A stretch of DNA of 7,259 bases, from contig JAQBZA010000162.1 in the NCBI GenBank assembly GCA_027622795.1, positions 1 through 7,259 of the forward strand, read 5' to 3'. Below the pieces are notes generated by a model. That model saw only the letters and a program-made list of their open reading frames with translations. It was not told the DNA's origin and did not search any database. This DNA is from Planctomycetota bacterium. Lineage in GTDB: Bacteria; Planctomycetota; Planctomycetia; Pirellulales; UBA1268. Position numbers and translations under genes: made by a program. Below are positions 1 through 6,561 of this stretch, in pieces (position 1 is the stretch's first letter; each line of letters begins with the position of its first letter).

Positions 1-1
1 C

Positions 2-640
2 GTCGTGATCTGGCTCGACATCCCGGGCCGATCTGTCCTCGCTGCGGAGCAACGACCTGCAGAGATTCCGGGGCTGCTGGCGCGGGGCACCGCGGTCGTT
101 GCCGCCGACCTGTTTCACGCTCGGGAGGCGGCCCGTGTGGGAGCATCGCCGCCACGGCAACGGACCGTCGACACTCCCCGCGAGTTCGCCGGCTACACAT
201 TCGGCTACAACGATCCGGCCTTCTCGCGAAGCGTCCACGACATCCTCACGATCCTCTCCTTTCTGCGGAATACGGAAGTGCCAGGCCACCCGAAGCCGGC
301 ACGGGTTCTGCTGGCTGCTTTCGGAGACGCAGCTCCACTTGCGCTCGCAGCCCGGACGGTGGCCGGGGGTGGGATCGATCGATCCGTTGTCGACACGCAG
401 GGGTTCCGGTTTGCACATCTCGATGACTGGCGGCATCCGCTCTTCCTTCCCGGTGCGGTCCGCTATCTTGACGTGCCCGGATTGGTGGCCGCCGGAACAT
501 CAAAACTCCGACTGCGGGGCGAGACCACCGAAACACTCCTGCCAATCAGCCGCGATGAATTGGCAGGCGGGTCGGTCGGTCTCGACGGGGCGGCCGAGGG
601 TCGCGAACCCCTCGTCAGGTGGCTGGTCGAGACGCGGTAG
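2..640 (+). CDS. Alpha/beta-hydrolase-like (acetylxylan-esterase-like) protein, C-terminal part
   Basis: The frame is open to the left edge, so the gene starts upstream. The GTG at 5 is probably an internal valine codon. The visible ~212 residues resemble the C-terminal region of secreted alpha/beta-hydrolase or acetylxylan-esterase-like proteins common in planctomycetes. A segment reading AGYTFGYNDP (about residues 62-71 from position 5) is followed by an amphipathic stretch with a VHDILTILSFLRN core, a hydrophobic strand VLLAAFGDAAP (101-111) where a nucleophile elbow is expected, and DTQGFRF plus FLPGAVRY segments. No G-x-S-x-G is present in the visible part, so catalytic competence is uncertain. 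The stop codon TAG lies at 638-640 and the last 26 bp overlap the convergent membrane-protein gene. The fold assignment rests on remembered family resemblance. The substrate is unknown, and the missing N-terminus prevents any statement on a signal peptide. Confidence 0.7.
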   Translation, partial: VVIWLDIPGRSVLAAEQRPAEIPGLLARGTAVVAADLFHAREAARVGASPPRQRTVDTPREFAGYTFGYNDPAFSRSVHDILTILSFLRNTEVPGHPKPARVLLAAFGDAAPLALAARTVAGGGIDRSVVDTQGFRFAHLDDWRHPLFLPGAVRYLDVPGLVAAGTSKLRLRGETTETLLPISRDELAGGSVGLDGAAEGREPLVRWLVETR

Positions 641-1523
641 ATCGGCGACGGCCTGCCAGCCAGCAGGCCCCTATAAGCAGCGTCGGCACGGCGAGACAGG
701 CAACTCCGATTCCCAAAATCACAGCGGTGGCCGGCAACGCATCAAACCGTCCGCGACCGGCAAGTGTCTGCCCCAGCGCATACAGCAGCACGAGCCCGGT
801 GCCGACGATCGCCGACGCCATGAACTGTCTCCGGCGTTCCTCAGTAATCCCCGCCCGTCTGCCGGCCCACGCAAGCATGGGAAGCCACTGGATGGCGTGA
901 ATCACCGCACCGTGCGGAAACTTCGGCCCACCCGCCCGCCCAAACTGATCGGGCTCGAGCCCCTGCTCGAGGCGATATTCACCGTTGACGCTGACCCAGA
1001 TGCCAAGCAGACAGGAGACCACCAGAAACACAAGACCCGCCCGGATCGCCATCAGCATGTCCTCTGACGCAGCCAACCGGTGTCGACAGCCCCGCACCAT
1101 GAGATCGGCCGAGACGAGCGTCACCCACAGGATGAGCACCCCCATCGCATCGTAGAGCACGGAGTCGAGCAGCGTCGCGCGATTGAAGTGGCTCGCCACG
1201 CCCCGCCACCGTTGCAGATCGATGAGACCCACTTCGATCACCAGGGCGATCGTGGTGATCCACGAGAGTGCTCCATCCCACCGACGAGCCGGCAGCTTTG
1301 ACCAGACCCAGCCCATCGAAAGAGCCGTCAGCCCGCCGGAGATCCCGAAGAGAATCGGTTTCCGCCATGTCACGGGCCCCTCCCATGGTCCTCCGAGCAT
1401 CGCCCACACGGCTCCATGGGCAACGCCACTGGCGAGAAGAAGCAGGCCACTGGCAGCCAGGGGCCAAGCCCGGCCGTCCTGCCACCAGTGCGGCGAATCG
1501 GTCGAAAAATTTTTTGCAAACAT
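615..1523 (-). CDS. Polytopic membrane protein of unknown function
   Basis: A 302-residue integral membrane protein with roughly seven to eight hydrophobic segments: about residues 21-43, 57-75, 86-101, 123-142, 157-179, 206-219, then two more in the C-terminal 80 residues. The start at 1523 (MFAKNF...) is chosen over in-frame codons further out, up to 1607, because a GGAG site lies 5 nt upstream and the extra N-terminal residues do not look like protein sequence. Polar residues sit in or beside the membrane segments: WRKP at 53-56, E97, a QRWRGVASHFN stretch at 104-114, and HGAVIH at 204-209. The RG-x-x-SHFN pattern recalls uncharacterised multi-pass proteins in several bacterial phyla, but I know no function or name for them. 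The gene converges on and overlaps the hydrolase-like gene, and it is divergent from the pyruvyl transferase-like gene, sharing an 85-bp upstream region. The membrane call is secure; the role is unknown. Confidence 0.85.
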   Translation of the reverse strand: MFAKNFSTDSPHWWQDGRAWPLAASGLLLLASGVAHGAVWAMLGGPWEGPVTWRKPILFGISGGLTALSMGWVWSKLPARRWDGALSWITTIALVIEVGLIDLQRWRGVASHFNRATLLDSVLYDAMGVLILWVTLVSADLMVRGCRHRLAASEDMLMAIRAGLVFLVVSCLLGIWVSVNGEYRLEQGLEPDQFGRAGGPKFPHGAVIHAIQWLPMLAWAGRRAGITEERRRQFMASAIVGTGLVLLYALGQTLAGRGRFDALPATAVILGIGVACLAVPTLLIGACWLAGRRRSTASRPAT

Positions 1524-1528
1524 GCTGT

Positions 1529-1532
1529 CTCC
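1529..1532 (-). promoter_or_regulatory. Shine-Dalgarno site of the membrane-protein gene
   Basis: The minus strand reads TTGGAGACAGC immediately before ATG at 1523, so a GGAG core sits 5 nt from the start codon. This site decides the start in favour of 1523 over longer in-frame alternatives. Confidence 0.6.
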
Positions 1533-1568
1533 AAGTCTATCCACTTTGGTGAGCGATGGGGTTGGTGC

Positions 1569-1598
1569 TTGCGGAACAGTCTCTGCTCGTCCTATTCT
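1569..1598 (+). promoter_or_regulatory. Candidate promoter of the pyruvyl transferase-like gene
   Basis: TTGCGG (1569-1574) and TATTCT (1593-1598) are separated by exactly 18 nt. They resemble degenerate -35 and -10 boxes of housekeeping-sigma promoters (3/6 and 4/6 matches to TTGACA and TATAAT). The GTG start at 1609 follows the -10-like box by only 10 nt, which would give a transcript with almost no leader. The same hexamers at the same spacing recur before the next gene, which raises confidence somewhat. No experimental support is available here. Confidence 0.35.
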
Positions 1599-1608
1599 CC
1601 TTATCACC

Positions 1609-2883
1609 GTGAATCGTCAGGAATTTCTCCACACTCTGCTTGCCACTTCGCTCGCTGCCTGCGTTCGCAGTTCCGGCCGTCCGCCACGGCTGCTGCTGCG
1701 GTCCTCGTGGCAGACGGTCAACATCGGTGACATCGCCCACACCCCGGGTGTGCTGGCCCTGCTCGAGAAACATCTCCCCGAAGTCGAGGTGCGACTGTGG
1801 CCGAGCAAACTCGACAATGGTGTGGCCGAAATGCTGCTGGCCCGGTTCCCGAAGCTCCGCCTTGTCAGAGGCGCTGGCGCCTTGCAGGAGGCCTTTGCCG
1901 AGTGTGATTTTTTGCTGCATGGGTCCGGTCCTTCGCTTGTGGCCGAGAAAGATGTTGTCCGGTGGAGTCGCCTGACCGGCAAACCGTTCGGCATCTACGG
2001 CATCACCTTTTCGCTTCGGGGATCCACCGCCACAGTGCCGGCAGCGGACGATTCCATCGCGACCACCATCGGAGTGTTGAGCACCGCCGCTTTTGTGTAC
2101 TTCCGTGATTCGGCGTCGCTCGCGCTGGCCACACAACGAGGGGCGACCTGTCCGCGCATGGCATTCGGACCGGACGCCGCATTTGCCACCGACCTGCGGG
2201 ATGAACCGCGCGCGACGGCCTTCCTGAAGGCGAATGGTCTGAATGAGGGACAGTTCCTCTGTTGTATTCCGCGCTTGCGGTACACGCCGTATTGGACCAT
2301 TCACAACGACCGGCCGCTCGATCCGGAAAAGCACGCCCGCAACGAGGCCCTGAAGGAGCACGATCACGCGCCTCACCGTCAGGCCATCATCGACGTGGTG
2401 CGTGAGACGAACCTCAAGGTCCTGATTTGTCCCGAGGACCAAACACAGATGGCCATCGGAAGGGAACTGCTCTACGACCCACTGCCGGCCGATGTGAAGC
2501 AGCGGGTCGTCTGGCGGCCCCACTACTGGCTCACCGGTGAAGCCCTTTCTATTTATGTCCGCAGCGTGGGACTGTTTGGCAACGAAATGCACTCACCCAT
2601 CATGGGCATCGGCAATGGTGTTCCGGCAATCGTGTGCCGTTGGGCCGAGCAGACGACAAAGGGACTGATGTGGCGGGATATCGGACTCGGCGACTGGCTC
2701 TTCGACTTCGACTGCGAGGAGGAGGTGAAAAAGCTCGTCCCCGCCGTGCTGGCAATCGCGCGGGATCCGGCCGCGGCGAAAGCGAAGGCCAACCGGGCGC
2801 GGGCGTTCGTGATGCAGTCATTCGCCACGAGCATGGCGGTGGTACGGCAAAATCTGGATTTCACCGCCACCCGGAAACCGTGA
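1609..2883 (+). CDS. Polysaccharide pyruvyl transferase family protein, exported, possible lipoprotein
   Basis: A 424-residue protein resembling the polysaccharide pyruvyl transferase family, whose typical members transfer a pyruvyl ketal group from phosphoenolpyruvate to sugars of surface polysaccharides. Visible family-like features are the N-terminal strand and nucleotide-like loop LLRSSWQTVNIGDIAHTPG (29-47), the HGSGPSL loop (104-110), FRDSASL (165-171), GPDAAF (187-192), and a C-terminal EMHSPIMGIGNGVPAI segment (326-341) with H328. GTG at 1609 is taken as the start because it begins a short export signal: MNRQEFL, a hydrophobic run, then L-A-A-C with Cys18 in a lipobox-like setting. 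NRQEFL also resembles a weakened twin-arginine motif. The open frame extends upstream to 1183, but that part is antisense to the membrane gene and looks non-coding. No Shine-Dalgarno is visible. An exported member of this family is unexpected because phosphoenolpyruvate is cytosolic, so the real activity may differ. The family call is fairly secure; location and substrate are inferred. Confidence 0.82.
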   Translation: MNRQEFLHTLLATSLAACVRSSGRPPRLLLRSSWQTVNIGDIAHTPGVLALLEKHLPEVEVRLWPSKLDNGVAEMLLARFPKLRLVRGAGALQEAFAECDFLLHGSGPSLVAEKDVVRWSRLTGKPFGIYGITFSLRGSTATVPAADDSIATTIGVLSTAAFVYFRDSASLALATQRGATCPRMAFGPDAAFATDLRDEPRATAFLKANGLNEGQFLCCIPRLRYTPYWTIHNDRPLDPEKHARNEALKEHDHAPHRQAIIDVVRETNLKVLICPEDQTQMAIGRELLYDPLPADVKQRVVWRPHYWLTGEALSIYVRSVGLFGNEMHSPIMGIGNGVPAIVCRWAEQTTKGLMWRDIGLGDWLFDFDCEEEVKKLVPAVLAIARDPAAAKAKANRARAFVMQSFATSMAVVRQNLDFTATRKP

Positions 2884-2910
2884 CCACGTCAGGCCGGCGC
2901 CTGCCCCCGG

Positions 2911-2940
2911 TTGCGAAAGCCTCGTCAACAACCCTATTCT
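2911..2940 (+). promoter_or_regulatory. Candidate promoter of the aldo/keto reductase gene
   Basis: TTGCGA (2911-2916) and TATTCT (2935-2940) are separated by 18 nt. The hexamers and spacing match those in front of the preceding gene, with CCTATTCTC shared as a longer core. The ATG at 2947 follows by only 6 nt, and no ribosome binding site lies between. The 63-bp gap otherwise holds only a weak AGGC-CGGC-GCCT hairpin at 2891-2902. Confidence 0.35.
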
Positions 2941-2946
2941 CGCACC

Positions 2947-3933
2947 ATGAACACACGGGTATTCGGACGGACCGGCTGGCAGGTTTCTGAGATCGGCTTC
3001 GGTGCCTGGGGCATTGGTGGCGGCCAGTGGGGCGGCGCCGACGAGGCCGAATCGATGGCCACACTCCATGCGGCGCTCGACTCGGGAATCACGTTTTTCG
3101 ACACGGCAGATGTGTACGGTGACGGGCTCTCCGAGCGGCTGATCGGTCGCCTCCGCCGCGAACGGCGGGAGCCGTTTGTGATCGCCACGAAGGCCGGCCG
3201 TCGACTCTCACCGCACACGGCCGATGGCTACACCGCCGCCAATCTCACCGCCTTCATCGACCGGAGCCTCGCTAACCTCGGCGTCGAGCGGCTTGATCTT
3301 GTGCAACTCCATTGCCCACCCACCGACGTCTACTACCGGCCCGAAGTCTTTGCGACGCTCGACGATCTCGTTGCGGCCGGAAAGATCCGCTTCTATGGCG
3401 TGAGCGTTGAAAAAGTGGAGGAGGCCCTCAAGGCGATCGACTTTCCCGGTGTGCAGTCGGTCCAGATCATCTTCAATCCCTTCCGGCTACGGCCGGCTGA
3501 GCTCTTTTTCCAGGAGGCGATTCGGCGGAAGGTGGCGGTGATTGCACGGGTGCCACTGGCCAGCGGCATGCTCTCAGGCCGCTACGCGTCATCGACAACG
3601 TTTCCTCCCGATGACCATCGCGCCTTCAACCGCGACGGGGCGCTGTTCGACCGGGGTGAGACGTTTTCCGGCGTCGACTACGAGACCGGGCTGGCCGCCG
3701 TGGAACAGTTGCGGCCTCTCGTGTCGCCCGGGGCCACGCTCGCCCAGTTCGCCCTCCGCTGGATTCTTTCCTTTGACGCGGTGACCACCGTGATTCCCGG
3801 AGCCCGCCGGCCGGACCAGATCGAAGAAAATGCCCGCGCCGCCGCACTGCCACCGCTCACCCCCGACACCCTCCAGGCAGTCGCCGCCATCTACGACCAG
3901 ACTATTCGCCAGCTCGTTCACCACCGCTGGTGA
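2947..3933 (+). CDS. Aldo/keto reductase
   Basis: A 328-residue NAD(P)H-dependent oxidoreductase of the aldo/keto reductase superfamily, with a TIM-barrel fold expected. The full catalytic tetrad is visible: D52 and Y57 in DTADVYGDG, K82 in IATKAG, and H122 in LVQLHCPP. The N-terminus (RVFGRTGWQVSEIGFGAWGIGG, residues 4-25) is the usual first strand of the superfamily, and IPGARRPDQIEEN (283-295) is the C-terminal cofactor-phosphate-binding segment. The length is normal for the family. ATG at 2947 is chosen because the conserved N-terminus begins right after it; the longer in-frame start at 2911 would add 12 atypical residues. The protein has no signal peptide, so it is presumed cytosolic. 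It lies 63 bp after the pyruvyl transferase-like gene and 32 bp before the propeller gene. The class is very secure. The substrate (sugar, aldehyde or ketone) cannot be read from the sequence. Confidence 0.95.
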   Translation: MNTRVFGRTGWQVSEIGFGAWGIGGGQWGGADEAESMATLHAALDSGITFFDTADVYGDGLSERLIGRLRRERREPFVIATKAGRRLSPHTADGYTAANLTAFIDRSLANLGVERLDLVQLHCPPTDVYYRPEVFATLDDLVAAGKIRFYGVSVEKVEEALKAIDFPGVQSVQIIFNPFRLRPAELFFQEAIRRKVAVIARVPLASGMLSGRYASSTTFPPDDHRAFNRDGALFDRGETFSGVDYETGLAAVEQLRPLVSPGATLAQFALRWILSFDAVTTVIPGARRPDQIEENARAAALPPLTPDTLQAVAAIYDQTIRQLVHHRW

Positions 3934-3954
3934 ACAACGTTTGCCATATTTCTC

Positions 3955-3960
3955 AGGAGG
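3955..3960 (+). promoter_or_regulatory. Strong Shine-Dalgarno site of the propeller gene
   Basis: A perfect AGGAGG ends 5 nt before the ATG at 3966. It fixes the start there rather than at the in-frame GTG at 3930, which overlaps the end of the reductase gene and would bury the signal peptide behind 12 polar residues. Confidence 0.8.
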
Positions 3961-3965
3961 CCGTC

Positions 3966-5225
3966 ATGTCATTTCGTCTGTGGCTCATCGGTTTACTCAT
4001 GGGCACGGCATCGTTCGCCGTCGCCCACGACGTGACATTCACCAAACGGACCCTCACTGAGAGGTTTGTGGCCGAGGGCTGCGCCGTCGCAGACTTCGAC
4101 CGTGATGGCCATGCCGATATTACGGCCGGCAACGGCATCTGGTTTGGCCCCGACTTCGTCACCCGGATCGACTTCACGCCTCCCGCCGACAATGCCGCCG
4201 GCCCAACCAAGACGCCCTACGATCCGGCCCGGGGATATTCCGACTACTTTCTCGCCTTCGCCCATGACTTCTCCGGTGATGGCTGGCCCGATATTCTCGT
4301 GTACGGCCTGCCTGGTGAACCGGCGCATGTCTTCGTCAATCCCCACGTTCGTGAGCAACAGCGTGATGCGGGTCACTGGGCGAAGCACGCCGTGTTTGAT
4401 GTAGCGGATGGCGAGTCACCGGGCCTCATTGATATGAATGGCGACGGCAAGCCCGAACTTTTCGTGCACTCCAGCGAAAAGAACATGCAAGGAGGCCAAC
4501 TCGGCTTTGCCGAAATCGACTGGAACGCGCCACTCGCCAAGGCCCGCTTTCACCCGATCACGCCACGATCACCCGAGAATGACAAAAAATATTTTCGCTA
4601 CACGCACGGCTCGGGGGCGGGGGATGTTAATGGCGACGGCCGGACCGATATCATCACAAAAGACGGCTGGTTTGCGCAGCCAGCCACCGCGGCCCCCGGC
4701 ACACTCTGGTCGTTCCATCCAGGTCCTTTCGGGCGACCGGGAGGGCGGGGTGGCGCGCAGATGCACGTTCGCGATGTCAACGGTGACGGTCGCCACGACG
4801 TGATTACCAGCCTCGACGCCCACGGCTACGGCCTGGCCTGGTTTGAGCAGCAACCCGACGGCCGTTTTATCGAGCGGGTGATCCTCGATCCGCAACCCGG
4901 TGAGAACCCGGTCGGTGTATCCTTCAGCCAGCTCCACGCCGTGGCGATGGCCGACATCGATGGCGACGGCCTGGACGACATCGTCACCGGCAAGCGGCGG
5001 TGGGCCCACGGAATCAAGGGTGACGTCGAACCCAACGCACCGCCGGTGCTTTACTGGTTTCGTCTGCAGCGGGACGATCAGGGCGGGGCGACGTTTATGC
5101 CCCATCTCGTCGACGATGACAGCGGCGTTGGCACACAGGTGACCGTGGCCGATCTCAACGCTGACGGCCGGCCCGACATTATCGTCGCCAACAAGCGGGG
5201 CGTGTTCGCCTTCACGCAGCAGTAA
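3966..5225 (+). CDS. Secreted FG-GAP/VCBS repeat protein, predicted seven-bladed beta-propeller
   Basis: A 419-residue protein with a clear Sec-type signal peptide: arginine at residue 4, a hydrophobic core at about 5-18, and AVA followed by HD, giving predicted cleavage after residue 20. Seven Asp-rich calcium-loop-like repeats start at about residues 43, 101, 156, 220, 270, 330 and 396. Examples are DFDRDGHAD, DMNGDGKPE, DVNGDGRTD, DVNGDGRHD, DIDGDGLDD and DLNADGRPD, each followed by a short hydrophobic strand such as DIIV. Spacing of 50-66 residues fits one blade each of an FG-GAP/VCBS propeller as found in integrin-like and cell-surface proteins. No membrane anchor or C-terminal sorting domain is visible, so it is probably periplasmic or released. 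Short spacing to the reductase gene suggests co-transcription. The repeat family is very secure. The ligand or enzymatic role is unknown; related planctomycete proteins are often fused to other domains, but this one is only the propeller. Confidence 0.9.
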   Translation: MSFRLWLIGLLMGTASFAVAHDVTFTKRTLTERFVAEGCAVADFDRDGHADITAGNGIWFGPDFVTRIDFTPPADNAAGPTKTPYDPARGYSDYFLAFAHDFSGDGWPDILVYGLPGEPAHVFVNPHVREQQRDAGHWAKHAVFDVADGESPGLIDMNGDGKPELFVHSSEKNMQGGQLGFAEIDWNAPLAKARFHPITPRSPENDKKYFRYTHGSGAGDVNGDGRTDIITKDGWFAQPATAAPGTLWSFHPGPFGRPGGRGGAQMHVRDVNGDGRHDVITSLDAHGYGLAWFEQQPDGRFIERVILDPQPGENPVGVSFSQLHAVAMADIDGDGLDDIVTGKRRWAHGIKGDVEPNAPPVLYWFRLQRDDQGGATFMPHLVDDDSGVGTQVTVADLNADGRPDIIVANKRGVFAFTQQ

Positions 5226-5274
5226 CTCAACGGACATGTGACCCTCCATGGCCCGCCTGCGTTGTTCGTAACCC

Positions 5275-6561
5275 ATGCCCGCGCTCCCTGCCGCCTGCGA
5301 CGTTCTCATCATCGGCGGCGGGGCTGCCGGCCTGTTTGCCGCGACCTGGGCTGGTCGCGCCACCCATCCAGACGGCCAGCCGTCTTCGATCGTGGTGGTC
5401 GACGGGGCGAAAAAACTTGGGGCCAAGATCCTGGTGGCCGGTGGCGGCCGCTGCAATGTCACCCACTGGCGAGTGAGTGAGGCCGACTTCGCAGGCAGCA
5501 CGCCTCCCGCCATCCGGAAGGTGCTGCGACGGTTCACCGCCGATGACACGGTCGCCTTCTTCCGCGCCGCCGGCGTTGAATGCAAACGTGAAGAGACCGG
5601 CAAGCTCTTTCCCGTCACCGACTCCGCCCGCACCATTCTCGACGCGCTCCTGCAGGAAGCGGAGGCCGCCGGGGTGGTACTCGTACATCCAGCCCGCGTC
5701 GAGATGGTGAATCGCATCAACGACTTCTTTCAGGCGACCACGTCGGCCGGCCCGATCACCGCCCGCCGCGTGATCCTCTGCACAGGCGGCAAATCGCTTC
5801 CCAAGTCGGGCAGCGACGGTGGCGGCTACGCACTCGCCCAGAGTCTCGGCCACTCGCTCACCGCGCCGATCGTGCCGGCGCTCGTGCCGCTGTTGCTCCC
5901 CACAGGCCACTGGATCACGACGCTTTCCGGCCTCACGCTGCCGACCGAAGTGAGCCTGCTGGCAGCCTCCGGCAGGCGGCTGGCCTCCTTCACCGGAAGC
6001 ACGCTCTGCACCCACGTGGGCCTGTCGGGCCCGACCATTCTCGACATCAGCCGCCACTGGCTGATCACCAAGGCGGCCGACCCGACCGTGCGGCTCACGC
6101 TCAACTGGCTACCCGGCCGCTCCGCCGAAGAGGTTGATCGTTTGCTCGTTGCCACACAGGGCCGCGGTCCGCTCCCGTTCCTTCGTGAGCATCTCCCTGA
6201 TCGGCTCGCCAAGCTGCTCTGCGAGCAGGCCGGCGCACCGACGGCGGGCGACCTCCCCCGCGAGCCGCGAAAAAAACTCGTGCAGCTGCTTGTGGCAACC
6301 GCCTTGGAGATCACGGGCGACCGCGGGTTTACGGCCGCCGAGGCGACGGCCGGCGGCGTGCCGCTCTCGGAAGTGAAACTCGACACGATGGAGAGCCGGA
6401 TCTGCCCCGGGCTTTTCTTCGCTGGCGAAGTGCTCGACGTCGACGGCCGCATCGGCGGCTTCAACTTCCAATGGGCCTGGTCAAGCGGCTTCATCGCCGG
6501 CCACGGGGTTACAGCACGTTCTAGCTCGCTGGAGCGACAGTCTGACAACCCAAATGGGTAG
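5275..6561 (+). CDS. HI0933/YhiN-family FAD-dependent oxidoreductase
   Basis: A 428-residue flavoprotein of the HI0933/YhiN (BaiN-like) family, cytosolic and FAD-binding. The dinucleotide-binding motif GGGAAG is at residues 14-19, followed by the family signature KILVAGGGRCNVTH (51-64), ETGKLFP in the substrate-domain region, ILCTGGKSLPKSG for the second FAD contact, and the C-terminal FAD-binding segment LFFAGEVLDVDGRIGGFNFQWAWSSG (380-405, split by the conserved DGRIGG). TAGGV (358-362) is also typical. Residue 409 is about where family members usually end. The remaining 19 residues are low-complexity and polar (SSSLERQSDNPNG) and are encoded at the edge of a structured repeat-like element. 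ATG at 5275 directly precedes the first beta-strand, with no Shine-Dalgarno visible. The physiological substrate of most of this family is undefined; some gut homologues act in bile-acid dehydroxylation. Family assignment is very secure. Confidence 0.93.
   Translation: MPALPAACDVLIIGGGAAGLFAATWAGRATHPDGQPSSIVVVDGAKKLGAKILVAGGGRCNVTHWRVSEADFAGSTPPAIRKVLRRFTADDTVAFFRAAGVECKREETGKLFPVTDSARTILDALLQEAEAAGVVLVHPARVEMVNRINDFFQATTSAGPITARRVILCTGGKSLPKSGSDGGGYALAQSLGHSLTAPIVPALVPLLLPTGHWITTLSGLTLPTEVSLLAASGRRLASFTGSTLCTHVGLSGPTILDISRHWLITKAADPTVRLTLNWLPGRSAEEVDRLLVATQGRGPLPFLREHLPDRLAKLLCEQAGAPTAGDLPREPRKKLVQLLVATALEITGDRGFTAAEATAGGVPLSEVKLDTMESRICPGLFFAGEVLDVDGRIGGFNFQWAWSSGFIAGHGVTARSSSLERQSDNPNG

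Noticed and set aside
1183..1608. N-terminal 142-residue extension of the pyruvyl transferase-like reading frame
   Set aside because: It runs antisense to the well-supported membrane-protein gene, is rich in R, P and S like other shadow frames, and precedes a clear signal-peptide start at 1609.
1537..2592. Long minus-strand open frame (351 codons) opposite the pyruvyl transferase-like gene
   Set aside because: Its composition is typical of the antisense of a GC-rich gene, it shows no recognisable domain, and the plus strand is clearly coding.
2884..2946. Terminator in the gap after the pyruvyl transferase-like gene
   Set aside because: Only a 4-bp hairpin at 2891-2902 without a T-run is present.
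3930..3965. GTG at 3930 as start of the propeller gene
   Set aside because: It overlaps the reductase stop and adds residues before a clean signal peptide, and AGGAGG sits correctly before ATG 3966.
4569..5720. Long minus-strand open frame (383 codons) opposite the propeller and flavoprotein genes
   Set aside because: It spans two real plus-strand genes and their gap, and its low-complexity repeats mirror the Asp-rich loops of the propeller.
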